Below, in pieces: positions 8,301 through 17,711 of a stretch of 39,478 nucleotides of DNA. The position numbers and the translations under genes are program-made. The notes beneath the pieces were generated by a model that had not been told where the DNA came from, made no database searches, and worked only from the letters and a program-made list of their open reading frames with translations. This stretch comes from Phycisphaeraceae bacterium. GTDB lineage: Bacteria > Planctomycetota > Phycisphaerae > Phycisphaerales > Phycisphaeraceae. The stretch covers positions 1 through 39,478 of the forward strand of contig NYZC01000184.1 of assembly GCA_002686995.1 (NCBI GenBank). Direction: 5' to 3'. Within the stretch, counting starts at the first letter, position 1; each line of letters starts with the position of its first letter.

Positions 8301-11300
8301 GACGCCACGAATCATCGAGACGCCGTCGGCAGGGTCGAGCACGAGTTCGGTGTCGACGACGAGGTAGTAGGAGCCATCGGCGGTGACGTTGAAGGTCAGC
8401 TCGGCGTCGCGATTGCCTTCCGCGATGTCGTCGTTCTGAGCCAGCTCGGCGCCGGTCGCGTCGACCAGCGTCAGCTTTGGATCCTCCAGCGTGCCGAGGC
8501 CGCCGTCGACGCCGCTGAGCGTCGCGGTGATCGATTCGCCGTTCAAGGCGCTGACCCTGTAGAAATCGGCGAAGTCGGTGAGCGCGTCGATCCGGGCATT
8601 GAACAGCGACCGGAAGTCGCGGTTGCCGATCGGCACGAAGTTCGGGTCGAGGTTCTCGGCCAGCGCAAGGTCGGCCACGAGGATGCCGTCCGTCCCGTCG
8701 TCGTTGGGCTCGTTCTCGCCGGTCAGCACGTTCGGGGCATCCGCGTCGGTCAGCTCGAGGTCGAGCCGATAGGCGCCGGTGCCCGGTCGTGAGGTGCCGT
8801 CCTCGTCGATGACGGAGACCGCGATCGTGTACGCGCCCGCGTTCTGGTAGGTGTGCGTCGCCTGCGACACGACACCGACCGTCTCCATGTTGCCGTCGCC
8901 CCATTCGATTTCAAACCCCGTGGGCGTCTCATCGCCCGGGTCGATCACGCTGCCCAGCTCGAGGGTGTACGTCGCGCCCGCGTCAACCGTCTCGGCGCCG
9001 GTCACGTCGACCGTCGGCGCGATGTTCAGCACCGTCACGTCGAGCGTCGTCGAAACCGAATGGGTCGCATCCTCATCCACCACCTGGACGGTGATCGTGC
9101 GCGTCGCATCGCCGTCGCTGTACTGGTGGCTCGCTACGAGCGCGTCGAATCGCAGCGGCGAACTCCGCACGTGATCGACGGTGAGCGTGTAATCGCCGGT
9201 GATCGACCCTGTCGAAGCGATGACGACGTACGCCGTCAGATCCGCGGCGAAGCTGCTGAATTCGAGCATGCCAGTGCTCGTTTCGGACGCAAGCATCGTC
9301 GGCGCTCCCGTGGCGCCGGGCGTCCAGATTTCGATCTCGGGCGCGGTGAGGGCGCCGGAGACGTTGATGGTCAGCGTATCGCCGTCCGCGACGGCGACCC
9401 GGTAGAAATCCTCGTCGGCCGCCGACCCGATGGAACCGGTGACCGAGGCGCCGTATCTCTCGCCCGCGCCGGTGTACGTCGAATCGAGCGTGAAAGCGCC
9501 GCGCAGATCGTCGGCCACCTCGAGATCGGCCTGCAGCGCGCCCGCCGTGCCGTCATCGTTCGGCTCGCCCTCGGTCGTGATGGCATCAAGCGGCACGTTC
9601 AGCGTGGTCGACGCGCCGTCCCCCCAGGCGACGACCACCTGCGCCGGAAAGTCGCGACCGGGATCGACCAGGTCGCTGATGGCCAGGTTGAGGTCGTTGC
9701 CCTCCTCCACGATCGGCATGCTTCCCTGCTCGGTGGTCAGGACGACGTCCGGGGTGACGTTTCCGATGTTCACGTTCAGGGGCGTTGCGTCGTGGGTCCC
9801 CTCTTCGTCGGTGGCCGTGGCGGAGATCGTGAATGCGCCGTCATCGACATAGAGGTGCGTCACACGGACCGCCGCTCCGCCGAAAAGCTGGGGAACGCTG
9901 CCGTCGCCCCAGTCGATCAGCCAGCTCTGCAGCGTGTCGTCGCCCGGATCGGACGCGCTCAGATCGAACGCGAGGAGCGTGCCCTCGTCCGCGGCGGAGC
10001 CGTCCGTGCTGATCCCCAGGGTCGGCGCGACGTCGTTGACCGCGATCGTCTTCTGCGCCGAGTAGGTGCCGTCACGGTCGGTCAGGCTCGCGGTGATTGT
10101 TGCCATGCCGTCGGCATCGTTGTCGGCATAGGTGTGCTCGACGGTGCCGGATGCGCCCTCGAGCGCGGACGTGGTGTTGTCGCCCCAGTTGATGATCCAG
10201 CGTGCCGGGGCCGTGCCCAGGTCGAGACCGTTTGCCGACAGCATGAGCGAATAGGGTGTTCCTTCGCTGGCGCTGTCGGAGCCGGTGAGCGCCGGCATCG
10301 GCACCACGTCGGTCACGACGATCTGCGTCAGAAGCTCCCGGAACCCGCCGTCCTTGTCGGTGATCGTGCCGAGGACGGGCACCGCGAGCGCGCCGTTGTT
10401 CAGCAGCGTCGCCGGCACGGTGAACGCCCGGTTGTCCGTGCCCTCGATGGCGTCCGTCAGATCGATCGTGCCGTCGTTGCCCACGTCGAGCGAAAGCGTG
10501 AACATGCTGTCCGCGCTGGACGGGTCGGAGACGCCCGTGAAGCTGACGGTGGCAGCTTCCGACTCGGTGACGGCATCGCCGGTGAGCGTGCCGGTCGGCG
10601 CTGCGTTCTCGACGACGAGCGTCACGGTCGAGAAGTTCGGGGTGCCGGGGGGCGAATCAAAAGGAATGAGCCCGATCGCCTCGGGAAATCCGAAGGTCGT
10701 TCGGGCATCCGCGAACAGGTCGAACGTGTATGTGCCGTCGTCATTGATTCCGACCGAGCCCAGCTGCGCCCATGTGATCGTGAACGCCTGGCCTGGGGTC
10801 GCCGTGAAATCCGCGGTCCCGCCCATGCTCAGGTCCTCACCACCGAACTCCACGAGCACGGCGTCGGCGTCGGTGGACCGGGGGGTGAAGACGAGGTCCT
10901 GGCCTTCCGAGATCGTGATCGGATCCGCGTCCACCGTCGGGACCGGCGGCATGATGGTGACGCCGACCTGGTCCGAGAAGGAACCGTCGTCGTTGACCCA
11001 GCTGACGTCGAGCGTGACGAAGCCGTTGATCTGCGCGAAGGTGTGCGTGAATACGAACGTCTGACCCACGGTCGCCACGTTGCCTGGCGCCGACAGCGGC
11101 GCCAGCGTATCCATCGTGCCGTCGTCCCAGGTCAGCGTGACCTGGCTGACCGGGTCGTCACCGGGATCCAGGATCGTCAGGGGAACCTGGAATGGCGATC
11201 CCGCAACCACGTCGAACACCTCGCCGGGCAGAGATGCCCGCGCCGCCTCGTCGGTGACCGTCAGCGTTCCGTGAGCGACGGCGACGTCGTTGATGCTGTC

Positions 11301-14300
11301 GGTCACCCGCACCGAGATCGGATAGACGCCGTCGTCGTCGATCGGCACGGCACCATCCGCGGTCACCGCCACGATCCGCTCCCATCCCGTCATCCCTCCG
11401 CTGAAGGAGAACACCGGATCCTCGCCGGTGGCGTCGTCGAAGAGGCCGTCGCCGTCAAGGTCCCACTCGACCGACGTGATCGTCGTATTCGGCTGCTTGC
11501 TGCCGGGGATCGGGGTCGAGGCGAAACTGATGGTGCTCCTGCCCTCCCCCGCCGTCGCCGCGGCGAGCGTGACCCGTGTCGGGACGAAGCCCGGGATGTC
11601 CTCGAATCCGTCGTAGATCAGCGTGCCGACGCCGGTCACGGTGGCCGTGCCCAGCGGATCGGACGGCTGGTTGATGCTGTGCGGGTTGCCGTCGGTGTTG
11701 TCCGGAAGGTTCACCGACCCGATGGCGCCGGGGTCGAGCGTGTCCATGCCGGACACGCCGTGCGCCTGGGCATCGACCGTCACGGTCGCGCCGACCGCGA
11801 TGCCGGGCATGTCGATGAACGCATGGTCATCGAAGTCGCCCAGCTCGGCCGAGACGCTCGACGTCGCCGCCAGCTCCGTGATCTCGAAGAGATCGGTTCC
11901 GTTGCCGGTCTTCACCGTCGTCGTCACCCCCGGGATCGCCATCGCGATGCGCACGGTCTGCGGCTGGGAGTCGGTGCCGAGGACGCTGTTCACGTGGAAC
12001 GTGCCGCCGCTGCCGGTGAAGCCGGACAGCGTGATCGTGTCGGCGCCGGCGTCACCGTTCAGCGTCGCGAGTGTCGCCGCCCCGACGACCCCCGACGCGT
12101 TGATCGTGTCCGCGTCGGCACCGGCGCTCACCGTGACCGTGCCGCCGAGCGCGCCGGAAAGGCCGATCACGTCGTTGCCCGCGCCGGCGTTCACCGTGTA
12201 AGGCGCGCTGAAACCGCCCAGGGCGAGGTTGTCGGCCCCGTCTCCGGTATTGACGGTGACGGATCCGGTCGCCGGCGCAGTCGTCTGGAAGATCGTGTCG
12301 GCGGCGGCGCCCGTGTTGACGGTGACCGCCTCCACGTTCGTGAAGCTCACGCCATGCGTGAGCGACGACGGCGTGCCGTCGATCGGCAGCCGCGCAACGC
12401 CCTGCCCGCCGCCGACGTGCAGCTCGGTGTCGGTCGCGGCGAGACCCCGCGCGTCGCCGATCGACGTGACCGCCTTGTCGAGCAACACCTGTTGGAGCGT
12501 GCCGTTCAGGTCGTACGCTGCGAGCGTGTCCTTCACGCTCGACGCGACGAATACATGGGATCCGTTGGCGACCATCGCCATCGGTGCGTCCAGGCCGGTC
12601 ACGCCCGGGCTGCCCTCGATGAGCGTGGCCAAGTGGCTGAATCCGGGCATCGGCGGGTTGTTGATCCCCGTCGCATCGACGATGTCGAGTCGATCGTCGG
12701 TCTGCGAAGCAACGAACAGCGTGCTGCCGGAATGGGCCATCGACACGTCGCCCTCGCCGATCCGCAGCGCGCTGAGGAAGAAAGGACCGCCGAAGGGGAA
12801 GCCCGGGTCGAACGTGGCGCCGAGGACGTCGTTGTCCGCACCGGGCACATCGACGGCCACGTACGGCAGGAAGAATCCCGACTGCACGACCTCGATGGCC
12901 TTGATCCGGTTGCCCGATCCCGCGCCGGGCAGGTCGACCGAGCCCTGGGAAACCGCGTCCTGCAGATCGTGAAGCTTCGTCGCCTCGGCCACCCACAGAT
13001 TGCGCACGCCCTGGCGCTCCCAGCCGACATCGATCGACGGCGACGTGGTCGCGAACTGCGCCGGCGTCGCGCCGATCCCGCCGGCTCCGTTGATCTCGAA
13101 GATGGCGGCCCCCGTCGTCGTCGTGACCGCCACCGCCCGGTTGCCCCCGTTGTGGCTGAAGGCCGAGAGCCGACTGCCCGCCGTGATGCCGAAGCCGCTG
13201 ACGCTGTCGATCTCGGCGAGCGTGGTCGGGTTGAGCACCCGCAGCGTGCCCGTGCCGTCGATGCCGTACAGAAAGCCGGCATCGCCCACCATCGCGCGGA
13301 GGTCGAAGTCGGGAAACAGGTCCGGCGCGCCCTTTGACGGCGAGAGCATCGCACGCTGACCATCGGTGGTCGTGACGCTGTCCGTGTCGATCGTGGCGGT
13401 CACCTGGCCGACCGCCTCCTCGACCGTCAGCGTGTCCGTGCTGGGCGTCGAGCCCGCCTTGATCTTCACCTCGTCCGCGCCCGTCGTGCGCATGAACGGG
13501 AGGAAGTCGTCGGTGCCGTTGCCGTCACGGTCGAAACGCAGGGCGCCGACGTCGGTCATCCATTTCGTCGCCACGGTGCTGGCGGCGTTGTCAACTTCGA
13601 GCAGTTCGACCCAGACCCGCAGATCGTCGTAAAGCGTGCCGTGGATCGCCGCGCCCGGCGAGGCGGGCACGCTGACGTCGACCACGTCGTCGCCGGCTCC
13701 ACCAACCACGTCGGTGCGCGCCCCGATCTCGACGACGTCCACTCGATCGTGGCCGCCCTGTCCTTCGATCAGCAGCGGCATCGCGACATCCGTATTGATC
13801 GTGATCGTCTCGTCGAATGCGGACCCGGTGACCTGCACCAGCCCGAGTCCCGTCATGGTGACGTCGGTCGTGCCCTGCACGTAGTTCAGGACGTTGCCGG
13901 TCTGGTCCGTCGGCTCGTCCTGCAGCGTCGCGGAAACGCCCGCGGTCGAGCCCGACAGGTCGACGACGAGCACGTCCACGGCGCCGCCCGTGACGTCGAG
14001 CGACTGGTTCACGCCGGTGACGGTGACGAGCGCCTCGCCCGCGCCGGACATGTCGATGGTCGTCACGAGGTTGCTCATCTGATCGATGTTCAGCGTGTAC
14101 GCCGCGCTCACGTCGTCTCGGCCGGTAAGGTTGACCGTGGGAAAACCGTTGTGGGTGATGGTGCTGCCGACGCTGGACGCGATCGAAGTGCCGCTGAGGT
14201 GGATCGTGGCGGCCGCGGACCGACCCGCCTCGTCGAACTGCACGAGGTCTCCCGAACCGCCGCCGCCGCTGAGCGACAGCGGGGCCTGCACCGCGTCGAT

Positions 14301-17300
14301 CGTCAGCGCGTTGCCGGCCAGCCCGTCGCCGAGCGTTACCGTATCGTCGCCGCCTCGCAGGTTGATCGTGGTGGGCTCGGTCAGCGAGCGAACGATCAGG
14401 TTGTCGCTTCCGGTCGTGTCGCCGAGGTCGAGCGTCGTCTGCACCACGCCGGTCGCGTCGAGCGCGACGTGTTGGATGCTCGATCGGGTCGAGGTGGGGG
14501 ATGCCAGCAGTTGCGACCCCTGAAGCAGCCAGGTGTTCGTGGAGGCCGAACCCTGGTTGTCGTGCGTGAAGCCGACGGTCTCGACGTTGACGGTGGTGAG
14601 CCTTCGGCCGTCGCTGGAGCCGGTGCTCGGCCCGACCATGGTCACGTCCACGGTTTCCGCGCCGGCGAGGTCCCGGCCGCCATCGACGAGCAGGTGGCGA
14701 TCGATTGAGCTGTGCGTGACCGAGTTCGCCGCCACGCCCAGCTCGAGCCTGACGGTCTCGACGGTGGCGTTGAAGGTCGGGTCGGTCGGCGTCCCAATGT
14801 TCGCGACGCTCGTGTTGCCGACGCTGATCGACGGGCGCGCGGTCGCGTCGTTGCGGGCGGCGTAGACGATCGTGTCGGCGCCCCCGTCGCCCGAGACGCT
14901 GACCGCGCCGGCGATGCCGCTGAGCACGCCGGCGCCGACGGTCATCGTGTCGTCGCCCTCGCCACCGTTGACGGCGGCCGTCGAGGTGGTGGTCTCGACA
15001 ATCAGCGCATCGCTACCCCCGCCGCCGGCCAGCAGCACGGGGGCGGACGCCGTGCGGACCGTGAACGTGTCGGAGGCGCTGCCGCCCGTGACTGCGGTCG
15101 CGGCCGAGAACGTCGAAAGCACCGTCACGTCGCCGCCGGCGGACGACTGGCTGACGTCGATCGTCAGGGAATGATTCGTGACGTCGATGTGCACCCGGTC
15201 CGTGACGCCGTCGCGCGCGACGACGACGTCGCCGCTGCTGCTCGCCGATGACGTGATGACCGGCGTGCCGGTGCCTCGTCCGAAGTCCTTGATCGTGATG
15301 ATGGAAGTGCCGGTCCCCGAAATATCGTGGTTGCCGTAGCCGACCGTGACCGCGTCGCCCGTGCCGCTGCCGGCGTCGATCGTGACGTCACCGTTCTCGA
15401 CGACGATCGTGTCGTTTCCGCTGCCCGCGTCGACCGAAAGGCTCACGTGATCCGTCGGGATCCGCGCGCCGTGCTCGACGGTGATCGCGTCACCGCTCCC
15501 GCCGCCACCGGTCACGATGGACACCGAGTCCACGGTGCGGTCCGTGTTCATCAGGCGCGTCATCAGCTTGTCGCTGCCCAGCGAGTTCGAGTTGGTATCA
15601 ATTTCGACGACAGCGCCCGTGCCGCTGCCCATGTCGTTGTCGGCGACGGCCCGGACCATGACCACGTCGGCCAGTTCGGCGCCTCCCGGCGCGGTAAGGC
15701 CGTTGAAGGTCGTGGTGCCGCCGGTCATCTCGATGTTGACGGTGTGGTCGCCGCCGGGCGCGTCGACCCGGTCGACGGTCACGCTGTCGCCGCCGTCGCC
15801 GAGCTGCAGGCTGACGTCCTCGACACCGATCGTCGTCACGGTGCCCGCTCCGGAAGCCGCGACGCTGAGCACCGGGCCGGTCTTGGTCACCGTGACGTCG
15901 TCCGCCAGCTCGACGGTCGTCGGCGAGGAAGGGCTGGCGAGGGTCGCGCCGACGACCTGCATGGTGGCGCCGCTGGCGGTCAGCTCGTCCATGCCGGCGT
16001 CCCCGTTGACCGTGTCGTCGCCGTCCGCGACCGACCACAGGATTCGATCGTTGTCGGCGCCGCCGTTGATCGCGTCACCCCCGAGGCCGCCCTCGAGCAT
16101 GTCGGCGCCCGTGCCGCCGTCGATCGTGTCCGCGCCGCCTTCGCCCATGATCATGTCCGCGCCGCCCCCGCCGATCAGCGAGTCGTTCGCCGATCCGCCG
16201 ACGATGACGTCGTCATCCTCGTCGCCTCGGAGCACCGCGGGCGCGGTTCCCTCGTAAACGAGCATGTCGTTGCCGGCGCCGCCGGAGACGTCGACCGGAA
16301 CGCCGACGGTCGAATCGAAATAGAAGTCGTCGTCCTGGGTTCCCCCGGCGGCGCTGATGCGCTTGACGTTCTCGAACCGCTGCTGTCCGCGCCCGACGAC
16401 GTCGCCGCTGGCCGAGTTGCGACCGACGAAGTTGACGGCAAGCGTCTCGCCGGCCGAGACGTCGTTCGGATCCGTCGGTCCCAGCGACACGACGGTGAAA
16501 TCCTCGAAGGTGCTGTTGTCGCTCGTCGACACGCTCCCGCCGGTCGTGTATTGCCGCGACGAGGCCGTGGTGCCGGCGTACAGGTTGAGCGTGCCGTCGG
16601 CCGCCACCTGGCCCAGCACCGGCGGCTCGTTGACGATGCCGTTGACCAGGTTGGCGTCGTCGTTGGGAAACTGGCCGCTGGCGATCGTGATCTTGATGAA
16701 CTGGATGGACCAGCTGAACTTGAGAAAGCGAAAGGCGGTGAGATCGAAGCTCATGCCGCCCTCGAAGACGAGCGAGCCGCCGACGTTCAGGAACCCGCCG
16801 CCGGTCGTGATCGCCTCGAAGACGGTCAGATTCGGCGCGTAGTCCGCGATCGCATCCAGCTCGAGACCGCGCACCTTGCCGTCGTAGGTGAACGGCGCGG
16901 TCGGACGGGGCACGGACGTCCCGTCGGAAAGCAGGAATTCGACGGTCCCGTCCGGCAGGTCGTTGAGGTCGAAGAGGATGGCGCCCACGAGACCGGCGCT
17001 GATCTTCGCACCGAAGGAGAGAATGTCCAGGTCGAGACCGATCTTCGCGAACGGTTTGATCGACAGCTTGAAGGCCAGCTCGGGGTTGTCCTGGCCGGGA
17101 TGGTTGAAGTACGACGCGATCTGCCCGTCGGCCGTATCGGGGTTGGCGCCGAACGCCTCGGGCAGCGCGCCGGCCGTGGGCACCCCGTCGGTCGTGCCGG
17201 TCGTGTTGTGATCGTCGAGGAAATGTCCGTTCTTGAGCGCGTCGATGTTGTCGGCCACGGACAGGGCCAGGAACGTCGTGTTGGTGAAGTCGAGCTGGTC

Positions 17301-17516
17301 GGTCAGCAGCCGGATGCCCCCGGAGTCGTATCCGTACTTGAAGTTCGTGGCGATCGAGAGCACGATCTCGATCCCGAAGCCGGCCTGGATACCGATCTTT
17401 TCGAGGAACGTCTTGACCCCGCCGGCCGGGAAGCCGAAGTCGATCTCGAACTTGAAGTCGACGCCGAGCGTGGTCGAGAAGCTCGCGAACTCGACGTCCG
17501 GTCCGCCGATCATCAT
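5367..17516 (-). CDS. Giant PKD/PPC/RTX-like/dockerin-like surface protein, downstream part (after in-frame TAG)
   Basis: 4049 codons open from the first ATG after the TAG at 17709-17711. It is in the same frame as the upstream LEPR-XLL ORF and is best read as the rest of one gene. Segments by genome position: GGxGxDxU-type calcium-binding repeats at 16010-16260; long beta-rich GSGxDxxxV repeats at 13640-16000; a propeller-like stretch at 12380-13330; more RTX-like repeats at 11760-12330; a PKD array (W[GD]DG...TF/TY signatures) at about 6960-11480. Three PPC-like modules interrupt the array, starting with EPNDDG or EANDDG near 9570, 8710 and 8235. A GTAW-type module (6480-6960) precedes two dockerin-like EF-hand pairs (6300-6470 and 5590-5770). 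The ATG at 17516 has no Shine-Dalgarno site, so independent translation is doubtful. An extracellular structural or adhesive role is inferred. Confidence 0.85.
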   Translation of the reverse strand: MMIGGPDVEFASFSTTLGVDFKFEIDFGFPAGGVKTFLEKIGIQAGFGIEIVLSIATNFKYGYDSGGIRLLTDQLDFTNTTFLALSVADNIDALKNGHFLDDHNTTGTTDGVPTAGALPEAFGANPDTADGQIASYFNHPGQDNPELAFKLSIKPFAKIGLDLDILSFGAKISAGLVGAILFDLNDLPDGTVEFLLSDGTSVPRPTAPFTYDGKVRGLELDAIADYAPNLTVFEAITTGGGFLNVGGSLVFEGGMSFDLTAFRFLKFSWSIQFIKITIASGQFPNDDANLVNGIVNEPPVLGQVAADGTLNLYAGTTASSRQYTTGGSVSTSDNSTFEDFTVVSLGPTDPNDVSAGETLAVNFVGRNSASGDVVGRGQQRFENVKRISAAGGTQDDDFYFDSTVGVPVDVSGGAGNDMLVYEGTAPAVLRGDEDDDVIVGGSANDSLIGGGGADMIMGEGGADTIDGGTGADMLEGGLGGDAINGGADNDRILWSVADGDDTVNGDAGMDELTASGATMQVVGATLASPSSPTTVELADDVTVTKTGPVLSVAASGAGTVTTIGVEDVSLQLGDGGDSVTVDRVDAPGGDHTVNIEMTGGTTTFNGLTAPGGAELADVVMVRAVADNDMGSGTGAVVEIDTNSNSLGSDKLMTRLMNTDRTVDSVSIVTGGGGSGDAITVEHGARIPTDHVSLSVDAGSGNDTIVVENGDVTIDAGSGTGDAVTVGYGNHDISGTGTSIITIKDFGRGTGTPVITSSASSSGDVVVARDGVTDRVHIDVTNHSLTIDVSQSSAGGDVTVLSTFSAATAVTGGSASDTFTVRTASAPVLLAGGGGSDALIVETTTSTAAVNGGEGDDTMTVGAGVLSGIAGAVSVSGDGGADTIVYAARNDATARPSISVGNTSVANIGTPTDPTFNATVETVRLELGVAANSVTHSSIDRHLLVDGGRDLAGAETVDVTMVGPSTGSSDGRRLTTVNVETVGFTHDNQGSASTNTWLLQGSQLLASPTSTRSSIQHVALDATGVVQTTLDLGDTTGSDNLIVRSLTEPTTINLRGGDDTVTLGDGLAGNALTIDAVQAPLSLSGGGGSGDLVQFDEAGRSAAATIHLSGTSIASSVGSTITHNGFPTVNLTGRDDVSAAYTLNIDQMSNLVTTIDMSGAGEALVTVTGVNQSLDVTGGAVDVLVVDLSGSTAGVSATLQDEPTDQTGNVLNYVQGTTDVTMTGLGLVQVTGSAFDETITINTDVAMPLLIEGQGGHDRVDVVEIGARTDVVGGAGDDVVDVSVPASPGAAIHGTLYDDLRVWVELLEVDNAASTVATKWMTDVGALRFDRDGNGTDDFLPFMRTTGADEVKIKAGSTPSTDTLTVEEAVGQVTATIDTDSVTTTDGQRAMLSPSKGAPDLFPDFDLRAMVGDAGFLYGIDGTGTLRVLNPTTLAEIDSVSGFGITAGSRLSAFSHNGGNRAVAVTTTTGAAIFEINGAGGIGATPAQFATTSPSIDVGWERQGVRNLWVAEATKLHDLQDAVSQGSVDLPGAGSGNRIKAIEVVQSGFFLPYVAVDVPGADNDVLGATFDPGFPFGGPFFLSALRIGEGDVSMAHSGSTLFVASQTDDRLDIVDATGINNPPMPGFSHLATLIEGSPGVTGLDAPMAMVANGSHVFVASSVKDTLAAYDLNGTLQQVLLDKAVTSIGDARGLAATDTELHVGGGQGVARLPIDGTPSSLTHGVSFTNVEAVTVNTGAAADTIFQTTAPATGSVTVNTGDGADNLALGGFSAPYTVNAGAGNDVIGLSGALGGTVTVSAGADADTINASGVVGAATLATLNGDAGADTITLSGFTGSGGTFHVNSVLGTDSQPQTVRIAMAIPGVTTTVKTGNGTDLFEITELAATSSVSAELGDFDDHAFIDMPGIAVGATVTVDAQAHGVSGMDTLDPGAIGSVNLPDNTDGNPHSINQPSDPLGTATVTGVGTLIYDGFEDIPGFVPTRVTLAAATAGEGRSTISFASTPIPGSKQPNTTITSVEWDLDGDGLFDDATGEDPVFSFSGGMTGWERIVAVTADGAVPIDDDGVYPISVRVTDSINDVAVAHGTLTVTDEAARASLPGEVFDVVAGSPFQVPLTILDPGDDPVSQVTLTWDDGTMDTLAPLSAPGNVATVGQTFVFTHTFAQINGFVTLDVSWVNDDGSFSDQVGVTIMPPVPTVDADPITISEGQDLVFTPRSTDADAVLVEFGGEDLSMGGTADFTATPGQAFTITWAQLGSVGINDDGTYTFDLFADARTTFGFPEAIGLIPFDSPPGTPNFSTVTLVVENAAPTGTLTGDAVTESEAATVSFTGVSDPSSADSMFTLSLDVGNDGTIDLTDAIEGTDNRAFTVPATLLNNGALAVPVLGTITDKDGGFRELLTQIVVTDVVPMPALTGSDSASEGTPYSLMLSANGLDLGTAPARWIINWGDNTTSALEGASGTVEHTYADNDADGMATITASLTDRDGTYSAQKTIAVNDVAPTLGISTDGSAADEGTLLAFDLSASDPGDDTLQSWLIDWGDGSVPQLFGGAAVRVTHLYVDDGAFTISATATDEEGTHDATPLNVNIGNVTPDVVLTTEQGSMPIVEEGNDLNLAISDLVDPGRDFPAQVVVAWGDGASTTLNVPLDAITTEGEPNDDGTAGALQADLEVADDLRGAFTLDSTYTGAGERYGASVTGSIGSAADEDFYRVAVADGDTLTINVSGALTAPEIEIWTPGATGAPTMLASETSTGMLEFSSFAADLTAYVVIASTGSITGDYTLTVDHVRSSPLRFDALVASHQYSDGDATRTITVQVVDEDATHSVSTTLDVTVLNIAPTVDVTGAETVDAGATYTLELGSVIDPGDETPTGFEIEWGDGNMETVGVVSQATHTYQNAGAYTIAVSVIDEDGTSRPGTGAYRLDLELTDADAPNVLTGENEPNDDGTDGILVADLALAENLDPNFVPIGNRDFRSLFNARIDALTDFADFYRVSALNGESITATLSGVDGGLGTLEDPKLTLVDATGAELAQNDDIAEGNRDAELTFNVTADGSYYLVVDTELVLDPADGVSMIRGVGTYALTTTINRPGASDLLTAESEANDDGVAGVGAADLPFANDLAGSLVPLIANTRAASLTGAIANGLDRDLDFFRISAAPGDALTAALRSDRTVGNSLIDPVVRLIDRDGNELAADDDSGGVNDALLVFTNFAYDGDYFVVADANETFGVQPVVVNAVIAPTIAISGATTVMEQQTYTLTLGQVTGPGAADVDEIIVNWGDGTIESFTSSGDVTHGYGDNFAYTIQVDLMTTGGTLFENAAQQRLVVEGVAPAVLLDPVTTINETGTATLTGSFSDVGITDTFTLEVDWDDPTSPTNVQTLSYGSGAATGQSFTLMHTYLDDSPSGSFTATVTVNDDDGDAGIATETVLVDNLDPTITQFNVSATGMEGTSQNLSAAATDPAGAADPLTFTWTIELTTGPNAGATTQLVGETVAWVPSDGGQFTVTLDVTDGDGGSATSNGTVSVVPLPPRVTSVLIGGTAWTGAFLDALEPAGSGGARGYAIPVGSVAQLDPLPWTDADQVIIRFDEPVNVVQSDLLLRGTLGPDGVEDANDDYAFSGFLTETGPAGAFQAVWTLSSPLATDRLLLVLDDANVTATDSAAALDGEWVDGVSQFPSGDLTAGGDFEFRFDAARADVDRDGAATIFDIKPVRDALGASAGDPAYSIFADLDGDAIVDDLDKQPLRADLGRVLPAAAPQRAPAQGAAATITLTGQDRVVTTPDFAAGTGSVDIVLDTDDGSSVSLLNYSVRVRLEGPGAGTQVALTGGGQATVSPAATAPDPLNAGGNTDRLPTEYYHGTVNFTASPFAVDHRDGLIRVDYEIQPGALGVYTFEIVTGQSHDTALIADATNAAAAFTVTAPRLIVTILGDLDGDFTVGVNDLQIVLANFTRQVPVGDLSQGDVSGPDGILDGIVGSDDLQAILQNFTNSVTPPARAADHGRPTADALDPETWGAMAVTASASTLPKIDPAPLTRHGWKLPVGDESNTSIERWIEARRQR

Positions 17517-17708
17517 GTCGAACAGCAGGCCGGGGTCGTCGAGGAAGGGAAAGGCGAAGCCCGCGCCACCGAAGAACAGACGGCTGGCCTTGACCTTCTT
17601 GCCGTCCGGATTGTTCAGGCGGTTGATCGTCTGCCGCAGAACCTCGTTGCCATGGTCGGCGTTCAGCCGGTGGAACCGGCGGCCCGTGGAATCGAAGCGG
17701 CCGGGCCC

Positions 17709-17711
17709 CTA
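17709..17711 (-). other. In-frame TAG interrupting the giant gene (codon 488)
   Basis: The ORFs at 17709-19172 and 5367-17516 are in the same frame (both high ends are 2 modulo 3) and are separated only by this TAG. The 64 codons between the TAG and the next ATG are open and protein-like (for example LFFGGAGFAFPFLDD), with no ATG, GTG or TTG among them. One base change (to TAT, TAC, CAG, GAG or others) would restore one frame of about 4600 codons. Confidence 0.9.

Noticed and set aside
8853-13337. A 1494-codon open frame on the plus strand opposite the giant gene
   Set aside because: It is Arg/Asp/Val-rich low-complexity translation expected on the antisense of GC-rich, codon-biased DNA. It has no domains and no ribosome-binding site, whereas the minus strand has clear PKD, PPC and RTX-like domains.
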